Below, piece by piece: positions 19,154-28,010 of a stretch of 64,000 nt of DNA. The stretch lies in NCBI GenBank assembly GCA_947493215.1, contig CANLQE010000001.1:868001-932000 (forward strand), read 5' to 3'. Below the pieces are notes generated by a model. That model did not search any database and was not told where the DNA came from. It was given only the letters and a program-made list of their open reading frames with translations. The translations under genes and the position numbers were made by a program. The stretch comes from an uncultured Sphingomonadaceae bacterium (GTDB lineage: Bacteria > Pseudomonadota > Alphaproteobacteria > Sphingomonadales > Sphingomonadaceae). Position 1 is the stretch's first letter. The number at the start of each line of letters is the position of its first letter.

Positions 19154-20881
19154 GTGAGCGATAAAAAGGCCCGCAGAAGCGCCGCTGTCTATGGCAAGCG
19201 CGATAGGGATGGTTTCATTCATCGCAGCTGGATGAAAAGCCAGGGGCTTCCCGACGACAGTTTTGACGGCCGTCCGATTATCGGTCTGTGCAATACGTGG
19301 TCGGAACTGACTCCTTGCAACGCCCATCTGCGTATTTTGGCAGAGCATGTGAAACGCGGCGTCTGGCAAGCCGGCGGCGTACCGGTGGAATTTCCCGTAT
19401 CCTCCTTGGGTGAAACCCAGATGCGGCCAACCGCGATGCTGTTCCGTAATTTGCTGGCGATGGATGTCGAAGAAGCGTTGCGCGGTTATGCCATGGATGG
19501 CGTGGTCCTCTTGGGCGGGTGCGACAAGACAACACCGGGTCAGCTAATGGGCGCGGCATCGGTTGATTTGCCTGCTATCGTTGTATCTTCGGGGCCCATG
19601 CTCAGCGGCAAGTTTCGTGGCGAAACCATTGGTTCCGGAACGGACGTCTGGCGTTTGAGCGAAGCCGCGCGCGCCGGAGAGATTAGCGAAGAAACATTTT
19701 TTAGCGCCGAAGCGGCAATGTCGCGCAGTGCGGGGGTTTGCAATACGATGGGAACGGCCTCGACCATTGGCAGTTTGAGCGAAGCTTTGGGTGTTGCCTT
19801 GCCGGGTAACGCATCCATCCCCGCTGTCGATGCACGTCGCCGGACCATGGCGCATGAATCCGGACGGCGGATTGTCGCGTTAGTGGAAGAAGACAAACCA
19901 CTTTCCACCTATTTAAGCCGTGCGGCGTTTGAAAATGCGATATTGGTCCATGCGGCTGTTGGTGGATCGACCAATGCTGTCGTCCATCTGCTAGCGCTTG
20001 CCGGGCGTTGCGGCGTCGATTTGCAGCTGGAAGATTTTGATAAATTCTCACGCGATGTCCCGTTGCTTGCTAACTTGTTGCCATCGGGAAAATATCTGAT
20101 GGAAGATTTCGATTATGCGGGCGGGATGCCCGCGATCATGAACCGCATACAAGGCCATTTGCGCAGCGATGCGCCAACGGTTAGCGGCAGCTCGATTGGT
20201 GAAATTGCTGCGGCAGGGGAATGTTTCAATGATGATGTGATCCGCCCGCTCGACAATCCGGTTCAAAGCTCATCGGGCACTTGGGTGTTGCGCGGGAACC
20301 TGTGTCCGGGCGGCGCGATCATCAAACCTAATGCGGCCACGCCAGAATTGCTTACCCACGAAGGACCAGCAGTGGTGTTTGAGTCGATTGAGGACTTTAA
20401 AGTGCGGGTGGATGATCCCGACCTCGATATCACGGCAGACTCGATCATGGTGCTGAAACAATGCGGTCCGAAAGGCTATCCCGGCATGCCGGAAGTCGGC
20501 AACATGCCGCTACCCAAGAAATTGTTGCAAGCGGGCGTCCGTGACATGGTGCGGTTATCGGACGCGCGGATGAGTGGGACGGCTTATGGTACGGTCGTCT
20601 TGCATATATCGCCGGAATCGCATCTTGGCGGCCCACTGGCTTTGGTGCAAAACGGGGATATGATCAAACTGGATGGCCCAGAGAGATCGCTGTCTTTGCT
20701 GGTCGATGAGGCCGAGCTGGAAAAGCGCAAAGCCGCTTTGGCGCCGCCGCCCGCTCCGCCCAATAGCGAACGCGGCTATGTCCATTTGCATGTCGCTCAT
20801 GTCGAGCAAGCCGACAAAGGTTGCGATCTCGACTTTTTGGTTGGCAAAAGCGGTGCCACTGTTACCCGCGAGTCCCACTAA
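19154..20881 (+). CDS. IlvD/Edd family sugar-acid dehydratase (probable galactonate dehydratase)
   Basis: GLCNTWSELTPCNAHLRILAEHVKRGVWQAGG; GGCDKTTPGQLMGAAS; pentonate/hexonate dehydratase branch by context. Confidence 0.87.
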   Translation: MSDKKARRSAAVYGKRDRDGFIHRSWMKSQGLPDDSFDGRPIIGLCNTWSELTPCNAHLRILAEHVKRGVWQAGGVPVEFPVSSLGETQMRPTAMLFRNLLAMDVEEALRGYAMDGVVLLGGCDKTTPGQLMGAASVDLPAIVVSSGPMLSGKFRGETIGSGTDVWRLSEAARAGEISEETFFSAEAAMSRSAGVCNTMGTASTIGSLSEALGVALPGNASIPAVDARRRTMAHESGRRIVALVEEDKPLSTYLSRAAFENAILVHAAVGGSTNAVVHLLALAGRCGVDLQLEDFDKFSRDVPLLANLLPSGKYLMEDFDYAGGMPAIMNRIQGHLRSDAPTVSGSSIGEIAAAGECFNDDVIRPLDNPVQSSSGTWVLRGNLCPGGAIIKPNAATPELLTHEGPAVVFESIEDFKVRVDDPDLDITADSIMVLKQCGPKGYPGMPEVGNMPLPKKLLQAGVRDMVRLSDARMSGTAYGTVVLHISPESHLGGPLALVQNGDMIKLDGPERSLSLLVDEAELEKRKAALAPPPAPPNSERGYVHLHVAHVEQADKGCDLDFLVGKSGATVTRESH

Positions 20882-20885
20882 AGCT

Positions 20886-21788
20886 ATGGCGCAGCCCGCC
20901 TTTATCGCGATCGACTGGGGCACCAGCAATGCGCGGTTCGCTCTTATGGACGAAGCCGGCCAAATGCTGGCGGAAAAGCCCGGCCCCGGTATCGCGAAAA
21001 TAGACGGCGCAAATGCAATCGAATCCGTGTGTTTTGAGGCGATAGGTGATTGGATCACACTGCATCCGGGCCTGCCGGTTTTAATGGCCGGAATGGTCGG
21101 GTCAAACATTGGTTGGCGGGAAGCTGCTTATGTGGAAACGCCCGCCGCGAGTGAAGCAATCCTATCGGCAGCGAATCTGTTCGAAGCACGTGGCACCAAA
21201 TTCGCGATCCTTCCCGGCGTTAAAACGAAACGCCGAGGCGATGGCCTGCCCGATCTTATGCGCGGTGAGGAAACACAGATATTGGGCATGGCGCACGATG
21301 GATTGCTATGTCTGCCGGGCACCCATTCGAAATGGGCGCGGGTCTCGGGCGACATCATCGAGCAGTTTCATACCGCACAGACGGGAGAGCTTCTGGAATT
21401 GATCGGCAAGCACAGCATATTATTGAACCCTCGGCGGTCGCCAGCCGCCATGGTTGGGCCAGCGTTTAGTGATGGCGTGAAAACTGCGTCCGCCAATGCG
21501 CTTGGGCTGGAATCTTCGCTCTTTACGGTGCGCAGCCGGCAAGTGGCTGGCGACCTGCTTGCAGAGAACGCCGATTCCTATTTGGCTGGACTGGTCATTG
21601 GGGCCGAAATCCGTTCGGCACTAGCGGTCTATGATGACGTCGAAACAGTCCAGCTAACGGGCTCACCGAGCCTGACCGCTCTTTATGCCGCCGCGCTTGA
21701 AATGACTGGCAAAAGGTCGATGCAAATGGATGGCCAGTCAGCCAGCCTTGCAGGCCTTACCAAAGCCTATCAGGACATATTTGCATGA
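20886..21788 (+). CDS. dgoK: 2-dehydro-3-deoxygalactonokinase
   Basis: MAQPAFIAIDWGTSNARFALMDEAGQMLAEKPGPGI; GMVGSNIGWREAAYV; LPGTHSKWARV. True start 20886, not the longer ORF at 20673. Confidence 0.9.
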   Translation: MAQPAFIAIDWGTSNARFALMDEAGQMLAEKPGPGIAKIDGANAIESVCFEAIGDWITLHPGLPVLMAGMVGSNIGWREAAYVETPAASEAILSAANLFEARGTKFAILPGVKTKRRGDGLPDLMRGEETQILGMAHDGLLCLPGTHSKWARVSGDIIEQFHTAQTGELLELIGKHSILLNPRRSPAAMVGPAFSDGVKTASANALGLESSLFTVRSRQVAGDLLAENADSYLAGLVIGAEIRSALAVYDDVETVQLTGSPSLTALYAAALEMTGKRSMQMDGQSASLAGLTKAYQDIFA

Positions 21789-22678
21789 CTATGGATATCG
21801 CGCCGATCAAAACGCTCGACGTTAAAAACCGTCTCGGCGAATGCGTGCTTTGGGATGCACGCGAATCCGCTGTGCTGTGGACCGATATTGAATCGTCTTT
21901 ATTCTGGAGATGGGGTTTTCCAGATGGTGAACCGCAGAGCTTCCCATTGCCCGAACGGTTGGGCAGTTTTGCTCTCACGGACACAGCAGGGACCTATTTG
22001 GGGGCCTTTGAAAGTGGCTTTACGCTGTTCACACCTTCTGAAAATCAGTTTCAGCTGATGGCTCCGGTGTCAGCCAAACACAAACATCTGCGGATGAATG
22101 ACGGGCGCGTGGATCGTCAGGGGCGTTTCTGGGCCGCGACCATGGCTGAGCAAGACCCGGTGGGTGATGAACCCTGGGGCACTCTATGGCGCCATGATGG
22201 GGGCAGTCAGACGACGGCCGCTCTATCGGGTTTCAAGATACCGAACAGCCTGTGCTGGAGCAGGGATGGCGGGACGATGTATTTTGCTGATTCGCCGCAA
22301 AACACCATTTGGCGCTATGCTTTTGATTCGGACAAAGGCCCGGTCGGTGACTCTGTGATTTTCGCGCAAACCGACAAAGCCGTGCATCCTGATGGCAGCT
22401 GCATTGATAGCGACGACCATTTGTGGAACGCGCAATGGGGCGCAGGAGAGGTCGTGAGATACCGACCCGACGGCAGCATAGAGCGGCGAATAAAACTGCC
22501 AGCCAGTCAACCCAGTTGCGTGGCCATTGGCGGCCCAAAGCTGGATATATTGTTCGTCACGACAGCGCGTGTCGATTTGACCGAAGAGCAACTTATGAAG
22601 CAACCGCTCGCTGGGGCGCTATTCGCTTACCAGATTGATATCAAAGGAATTCCTGAGGTGATTTGCAATACCGCTTGA
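21785..22678 (+). CDS. SMP-30/gluconolactonase family sugar lactonase (probable galactonolactonase)
   Basis: NRLGECVLWDARESAVLWTDIE; RMNDGRVDRQGRFWAATM; IPNSLCWSRDGGTMYFADS. Confidence 0.9.
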   Translation: MTMDIAPIKTLDVKNRLGECVLWDARESAVLWTDIESSLFWRWGFPDGEPQSFPLPERLGSFALTDTAGTYLGAFESGFTLFTPSENQFQLMAPVSAKHKHLRMNDGRVDRQGRFWAATMAEQDPVGDEPWGTLWRHDGGSQTTAALSGFKIPNSLCWSRDGGTMYFADSPQNTIWRYAFDSDKGPVGDSVIFAQTDKAVHPDGSCIDSDDHLWNAQWGAGEVVRYRPDGSIERRIKLPASQPSCVAIGGPKLDILFVTTARVDLTEEQLMKQPLAGALFAYQIDIKGIPEVICNTA

Positions 22679-22754
22679 TGATGGCTGCTATCACTTAAGT
22701 TATAAATGGCACTTGCAACCGCCTCTTGTGGTCCGCAAAGACTAGTATTGAGGA

Positions 22755-23486
22755 GTGAGGAATCGGAACGTGGGACCACCGTCAAAAGGAAATCTGACCG
22801 ATCACGTCGCGACATCGCTCGGCCGGTCAATTGTATCTGGAGAATATGCGGCTGGTTCAGTGTTCCAGATTAATGAGCTGTGCTCCACCTTTGATGCGAG
22901 CCGCACGGTCATGCGCGAAGCGGTAAAAGCGCTGACGGCCAAAGGTCTGGTCACGTCCCGTGCCAGTGTTGGCAGCATTGTCCAGAAAGAAGAAAACTGG
23001 AACCTGTCGGACTCCGATGTGCTGGACTGGTTTCTGCATGTAAAGGGCAACACGGTGCCACTAATTCGCGAGTTTATGGAATTTCGCCTCGCGATCGAGC
23101 CCATGGCGGCGATGTTGGCGGCGGAGCGCGGTGATAAGGTGGCGATAGCCAAAATTTATTTGGCGCTCGACCGAATGAAGGCCGCAGAAAATGGCGAAGA
23201 TGATCCACTTTCCGCGGATATCGAATTTCATGTCGCCATTTTGCATGCGAGCGGTAATCGCTTTTATGTCAACATGCGCCATACCGTCGATGTCGCTCTC
23301 AATATCTCCATCCGCGTGACAAACCGGTCCAAGGGGGTCGCAGGGGCCAGCATAGCCGATCATGCGAAAATAGCCGATGCCATCAGGGCAGGTGATGGCG
23401 AAGCGGCAAAAGCGGCGATGCAAAATCTAATCATGGAGGCCCAACAGCTATTGCGCGGCAATGTGCCCACTCTAGAAGATATTTAA
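22755..23486 (+). CDS. FadR/GntR family (FCD) transcriptional regulator
   Basis: N-terminal wHTH (LGRSIVSGEYAAGSVFQINELCSTFDASRTVMREAVKALTAKGLV) plus FCD domain. Confidence 0.9.
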   Translation: MRNRNVGPPSKGNLTDHVATSLGRSIVSGEYAAGSVFQINELCSTFDASRTVMREAVKALTAKGLVTSRASVGSIVQKEENWNLSDSDVLDWFLHVKGNTVPLIREFMEFRLAIEPMAAMLAAERGDKVAIAKIYLALDRMKAAENGEDDPLSADIEFHVAILHASGNRFYVNMRHTVDVALNISIRVTNRSKGVAGASIADHAKIADAIRAGDGEAAKAAMQNLIMEAQQLLRGNVPTLEDI

Positions 23487-23503
23487 GCCTGCCAGATAGG
23501 CAA

Positions 23504-24133
23504 TTAGCGCAACATGTTGGCAAAGGCTTTTGCATTGGCTCCGACTGCGGCGGGGCTGTCACCAGCGCGATAAATTGATCCGCCGACACCAAATCCGGTT
23601 GCCCCGGCATCGCGATAAGCGGACAAATTATCGGTCGTCACCCCGCCAACCACGAGCAATTTCGCGTTGGCCGGAAGCACGGCCCGCATGGCTTTGACCG
23701 ATGCTGGTGAAACAAGTTCGCCCGGGAATAGTTTTACAGCATGGGCCCCGGCATCGAGCGCGTTAAAGGCTTCACTGGGCGTGAGGCAGCCCGGCGCGGA
23801 AATCATGCCGCCAGCGACGGTAGCTTTGATAACCTCTGGCTGCATATTGGGCGATACGATCAACTGACTACCAGCGTCTTTGCAGCGCGAGACATCGGCG
23901 GTGTTCAGGACGGTTCCAGCGCCAATGATTGCGCGGCGGGTAAAACAGCGCGCCATGATTTCGATGGACGCAAAAGGGTCAGGTGAATTGAGCGGTACCT
24001 CCAATATAGTGATACCGGCGGCAATAATGGCCTCGCCTACCGCTTCCATCTCGTCTGGCCGAACACCGCGCAAAATAGCGACCACCGGCATGGCGGAAAG
24101 CCGACTGTCAAACGCGTCGATTAAGTCTGTCAT
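23504..24133 (-). CDS. dgoA: 2-dehydro-3-deoxy-6-phosphogalactonate aldolase
   Basis: MPVVAILRGVRPDEMEAVGEAIIAAGITILEVPLNSPDPF; AGTVL; HAVKLFPGELVSPASVKAMRAVLP. Confidence 0.92.
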   Translation of the reverse strand: MTDLIDAFDSRLSAMPVVAILRGVRPDEMEAVGEAIIAAGITILEVPLNSPDPFASIEIMARCFTRRAIIGAGTVLNTADVSRCKDAGSQLIVSPNMQPEVIKATVAGGMISAPGCLTPSEAFNALDAGAHAVKLFPGELVSPASVKAMRAVLPANAKLLVVGGVTTDNLSAYRDAGATGFGVGGSIYRAGDSPAAVGANAKAFANMLR

Positions 24134-24161
24134 TGCTCAGCCCTTTAGAGGAGTTGGCGAT

Positions 24162-25685
24162 CTATGTCGCTTCGGCAGCGCGTTGTGCTTTGCCTTCATT
24201 GCTGAAAATAAAGACCGCGCGTTTGCCGAAGATAAAGCGATTTACAGCGAGCGCGAATATCACCGAAGTGACCAGCACCACAACCATGACATCAATATAA
24301 TGCAGCCACGGGATACCGATATGCTGATAAAATGTCTCACCCTCATAAAATACGCCGGGTTTGTAGAGGACAAAATTGTGGAAGGCATAAAGAGCAAAGC
24401 CCCAAAGGAGTCCGGCTATCGCTGCCCGCGCATCGACATGGCGGAACAACAATCCGACGATGAAGGTCGACAAGATTGGCATGGAAAGCAATCCGTTCAG
24501 CTCTTGCAGCAGATTGATAATGCTTTCCGCGCTCGCAAACAGGGGCACCAGAGCAATGGCGGCGAGTGAAGCGCCAATTCCGACAATCCGGTTGATCCGT
24601 CCGGCATTGGCATCGGGGTTGATAAACTGCCGATGGAAATCGATTGTGTATAAAGTGGTGGTGGCGTTGAGCACAGCCGAGAAAGTGGTTAGCACCGCCG
24701 CTGCGATCATCGCGGCAAAGAGCCCGCTGGTCCAGCTCGGCAGAACCTGCGCGACAAGCATGCCATAGGCGCGGTCTCCAACATCGCCGAACAGTTTGTA
24801 AGCCACGACGCCAGGCACAACAACAATGGCCGGAATGATGAGAAACCGGATTGCCGCAGCTGCCATCACGCCCTTTTGCGCTTCGCGAACCGTCGGCGCG
24901 GCCAGCGCTTTTTGCGTAATATTTTGATTGGTACTCCAATAGAAAATCTGGATGAACAGCATGCCGGTGAACAGCGTGTGGAAGGGAATGGGCGAATCTT
25001 GCGATCCAATCATCGTGATCCGCTCAGGCGGGACATCGGTGACAATATCGAAATTCACGGCCTGTAACGCCAGGAAAACGACCACGAGGGCCAAGCCTAA
25101 AATACCAACACCGCTATAAGTGTCGAGCACCGCCACAGCGCGCAGGCCGCCCAATATTGCATAAGCAGCGCCAACAGCAGCGAAAACGGCTGCGATCAAT
25201 ATGAGGGGAATAGTTACGCCAAATAAAGACTGCATGAACAGCGCGCCGCTATAAATCACGGCGGGAAGATAGATGACGACATTGCCGATCAGGAACAGCG
25301 CAGAAATTGTCGTACGGATATTGCGCTTCTTATAGCGTTTTTCGAGCAGTTCGGTAACGGTCGTGCAATTGTTGCGATAGTAGATCGGCACAAAGACAAA
25401 GGCTAATATCGACAGTCCGACAATGGCGGAAAGCTCCCACCAGGCGAGCAGCAACATTTGATTGCCGTTCATGCCGACCAGCTGGTCCGTGGAGAGGTTT
25501 GTGAGCGTGATTGCGCCAGCAACGAAGAACCAGCTAAGGCCTCCGCCAGCGAGGAAAACATCTTTGGCTGAACCATCGCGGCCAGCGCCTTTGCCGCGCA
25601 CCTTTAGATAAGTGAACAGGCCCAGCAATATCATGATTCCCAAAAATACGCCGATCTGGACCGCCGACACTCCCCCACTATTCAT
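24162..25685 (-). CDS. Sodium:solute symporter (SSS family), probable sugar transporter
   Basis: SGGVSAVQIGVFLGIMILLGLFTYLKVRGKG; LSWFFVAGAITLTNLSTDQLVGMNGNQ. Start 25685 preferred over 25706, which would sit in a palindrome. Confidence 0.9.
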   Translation of the reverse strand: MNSGGVSAVQIGVFLGIMILLGLFTYLKVRGKGAGRDGSAKDVFLAGGGLSWFFVAGAITLTNLSTDQLVGMNGNQMLLLAWWELSAIVGLSILAFVFVPIYYRNNCTTVTELLEKRYKKRNIRTTISALFLIGNVVIYLPAVIYSGALFMQSLFGVTIPLILIAAVFAAVGAAYAILGGLRAVAVLDTYSGVGILGLALVVVFLALQAVNFDIVTDVPPERITMIGSQDSPIPFHTLFTGMLFIQIFYWSTNQNITQKALAAPTVREAQKGVMAAAAIRFLIIPAIVVVPGVVAYKLFGDVGDRAYGMLVAQVLPSWTSGLFAAMIAAAVLTTFSAVLNATTTLYTIDFHRQFINPDANAGRINRIVGIGASLAAIALVPLFASAESIINLLQELNGLLSMPILSTFIVGLLFRHVDARAAIAGLLWGFALYAFHNFVLYKPGVFYEGETFYQHIGIPWLHYIDVMVVVLVTSVIFALAVNRFIFGKRAVFIFSNEGKAQRAAEAT

Positions 25686-25704
25686 ATTCAAACTCTCCCG
25701 GTTC

Positions 25705-25720
25705 ATACTATTAATAGTAT
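25705..25720. promoter_or_regulatory. Perfect 16-bp palindrome between divergent transporter and GH36 genes
   Basis: ATACTATTAATAGTAT equals its own reverse complement. Confidence 0.6.
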
Positions 25721-25733
25721 TTTTTGGCGGCCC

Positions 25734-27950
25734 ATGCCAGAACGGTTTTCGTTATTGCAAAATATAAAATTCGATTACGAGCAGAATATGTCCGGAGAAA
25801 TGCAAATCGACAGTCGTAATGACATGCTCCGTTTTGATGCGGGGGATATGTCGCTCATTATCTCCTGCGTCAAAAATGAGCCGCCTTTTGTCGTTTATTG
25901 GGGTGGAAGGCTTGCAAGCGAAACGCCGGCCGAGCAGCTCGCTTTGCTCAACACACGGCAAAGCGCACATGGGATAGAAGACAGCATTATTCAGCCGTCT
26001 TTGGCGATGGAGCCGGGCATCGGCTATACTGGACCAAGCGGCTTTTCCGCACATCGCGGCGGCCGCGATTGGGGCAGCCGGTTTGTGGTTGCACAAGTGG
26101 ATCAGACATCTGCTGGCTGTCGCATAAACTGCCTTGATGAACGGACTAGAATCGCTCTCAGCTATGATATCAGCGTCGACGGTAACACCGGACTGCTGAC
26201 CTTTTCATCGACCATTACCAATCAGGGTGATCAAACGCTCGATCTCGTTGATATGGCAACAATCTGCTTGCCGATACCAGCGCATATGACGGATATTATC
26301 GGCTTTTCCGGTCGCTGGGCCCGTGAATTCCAGGCTGAACGGGTTAGTCGCTTTACGGGCTCCTATCTGCGGGAAAACCGGCGGGGTCGAACTTCCCATG
26401 ATTGTTTTCCGGGGCTTATCCTTTGTGAAGACAACACGACTGAACAGGTGGGCGAGGCCTATGGCTTGCACTTGGCCTGGAGCGGCAATAGCCGGATGCG
26501 TGTTGATACCAATGGTGACGGTCGCACTTTCGCGACCATGGGTGCCTTGCTGTTTCCCGGAGAAATCAGACTGGCACCGGGAGAAAGCTTCCACAGTCCG
26601 CAAATAGTCGGTGCTTACGCATCATCGGGCCTGTCATCACTGAGCCGCCAATTTCATGACCATGTGCGCCATAAATTACTGCGCCCATCGACAAGGTCCA
26701 AGGCGCGGCCAGTACATTATAACAGCTGGGAAGCGGTCTATTTCGACCATGATCTGGACCGGTTAAAGGCTTTGGCATCCCGCGCCGCCGATATTGGTGT
26801 CGAGCGTTTCGTTCTCGATGACGGCTGGTTTGGTGCACGGCGTAATGATCGCGCTGGATTGGGCGATTGGTATGTCTCCGATGCGGTTTATCCAGACGGC
26901 CTGAAACCGCTCATAGACCATGTTACCGGCTTGGGCATGGAAATGGGTATTTGGTTTGAACCGGAAATGGTCAATCCGGACAGTGATTTGTTCCGCGACC
27001 ATCCTGATTGGATTTTAGGTCTGGATGGTGTCGAACAAATCGCGTTCCGTAATCAATATGTACTGGATATCTCCAGACAAGAAGTGTCCGAGCATCTTTT
27101 CGATCGGGTCAGCGCGATATTGTCCGATCACGATATCGGCTACGTAAAATGGGATATGAACCGGGACCTCAATCATCCCGGAAATGATCAAGGTTTTGCA
27201 AAAGCGCACGCGCATGTGTTGGCACTTTGGGCATTGATTGACCGCTTGCGCAACGCCCATCCTGATGTTGAATTTGAAAGTTGCTCCTCTGGCGGCGGCC
27301 GCGCTGATTTTGGAATGTTGGCCCGCACGGACAGGGTTTGGACGTCTGACAGCAACGATGCGCTCGACCGTCAGACTATCCAGCGCGGCGCGTCCCATTT
27401 CCTGCCGCTTAATGTCATGGGGGCTCATGTCGGGCCACGCCATTGCCATATCACGGGGCGCTCCTTGTCGATGGCGATGCGGGCCGGTACCGCGTTGATG
27501 GGGCATATGGGGTTGGAATTGAATCTGTTGGAGGAACCTGACGCAGAATTGGAGGAGTTAAAGACGGCGATTGCGCTATACAAGAGGCATCGAGACTTGT
27601 TGCATAGCGGTGATTTTTACCGGGTCGATGGCCCAGAATATCTGAATATCGCCGGGGTTGTTGCACAGGACAAGTCCGAAGCGCTTTATTCTGTCGCTTA
27701 TTTGAGCGGCCACATCCCAGCACTTCCCGGCCGGTTGCGCTTCGCTGGACTGGATCCAAGAGCCTCCTACCGGATATGTCAAATTTGGCCAGAAGACTGG
27801 GCCAGTGAGAAATCACCGTCCATTGTGGACGCGCTAGATTTGACCGGTGCGGGACGAACCGTTTCGGCCGAAGCGCTTTCCAAATCAGGAATGCAACTGC
27901 CGGTCGTGCCGCCGGAATCTGTTTTGTTATTTTATCTTGTCGCCGAATAG
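25734..27950 (+). CDS. Alpha-galactosidase, GH36
   Basis: PVHYNSWEAVYFDHDLDRLKALASRAADIGVERFVLDDGWFG; YVKWDMNRD nucleophile motif; FESCSSGGGRADFGML. Confidence 0.94.
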   Translation: MPERFSLLQNIKFDYEQNMSGEMQIDSRNDMLRFDAGDMSLIISCVKNEPPFVVYWGGRLASETPAEQLALLNTRQSAHGIEDSIIQPSLAMEPGIGYTGPSGFSAHRGGRDWGSRFVVAQVDQTSAGCRINCLDERTRIALSYDISVDGNTGLLTFSSTITNQGDQTLDLVDMATICLPIPAHMTDIIGFSGRWAREFQAERVSRFTGSYLRENRRGRTSHDCFPGLILCEDNTTEQVGEAYGLHLAWSGNSRMRVDTNGDGRTFATMGALLFPGEIRLAPGESFHSPQIVGAYASSGLSSLSRQFHDHVRHKLLRPSTRSKARPVHYNSWEAVYFDHDLDRLKALASRAADIGVERFVLDDGWFGARRNDRAGLGDWYVSDAVYPDGLKPLIDHVTGLGMEMGIWFEPEMVNPDSDLFRDHPDWILGLDGVEQIAFRNQYVLDISRQEVSEHLFDRVSAILSDHDIGYVKWDMNRDLNHPGNDQGFAKAHAHVLALWALIDRLRNAHPDVEFESCSSGGGRADFGMLARTDRVWTSDSNDALDRQTIQRGASHFLPLNVMGAHVGPRHCHITGRSLSMAMRAGTALMGHMGLELNLLEEPDAELEELKTAIALYKRHRDLLHSGDFYRVDGPEYLNIAGVVAQDKSEALYSVAYLSGHIPALPGRLRFAGLDPRASYRICQIWPEDWASEKSPSIVDALDLTGAGRTVSAEALSKSGMQLPVVPPESVLLFYLVAE

Positions 27951-28010
27951 CGCTTTGTTTGATCAAGACGGAGCTGCCCCAAACAAGCGCTACCGGAAGG
28001 CGGCTTCTAT

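Noticed and set aside
20673-20885. N-terminal extension of the KDGal kinase ORF
   Set aside because: Out-of-frame overlap with the dehydratase; the family N-terminus begins at ATG 20886.
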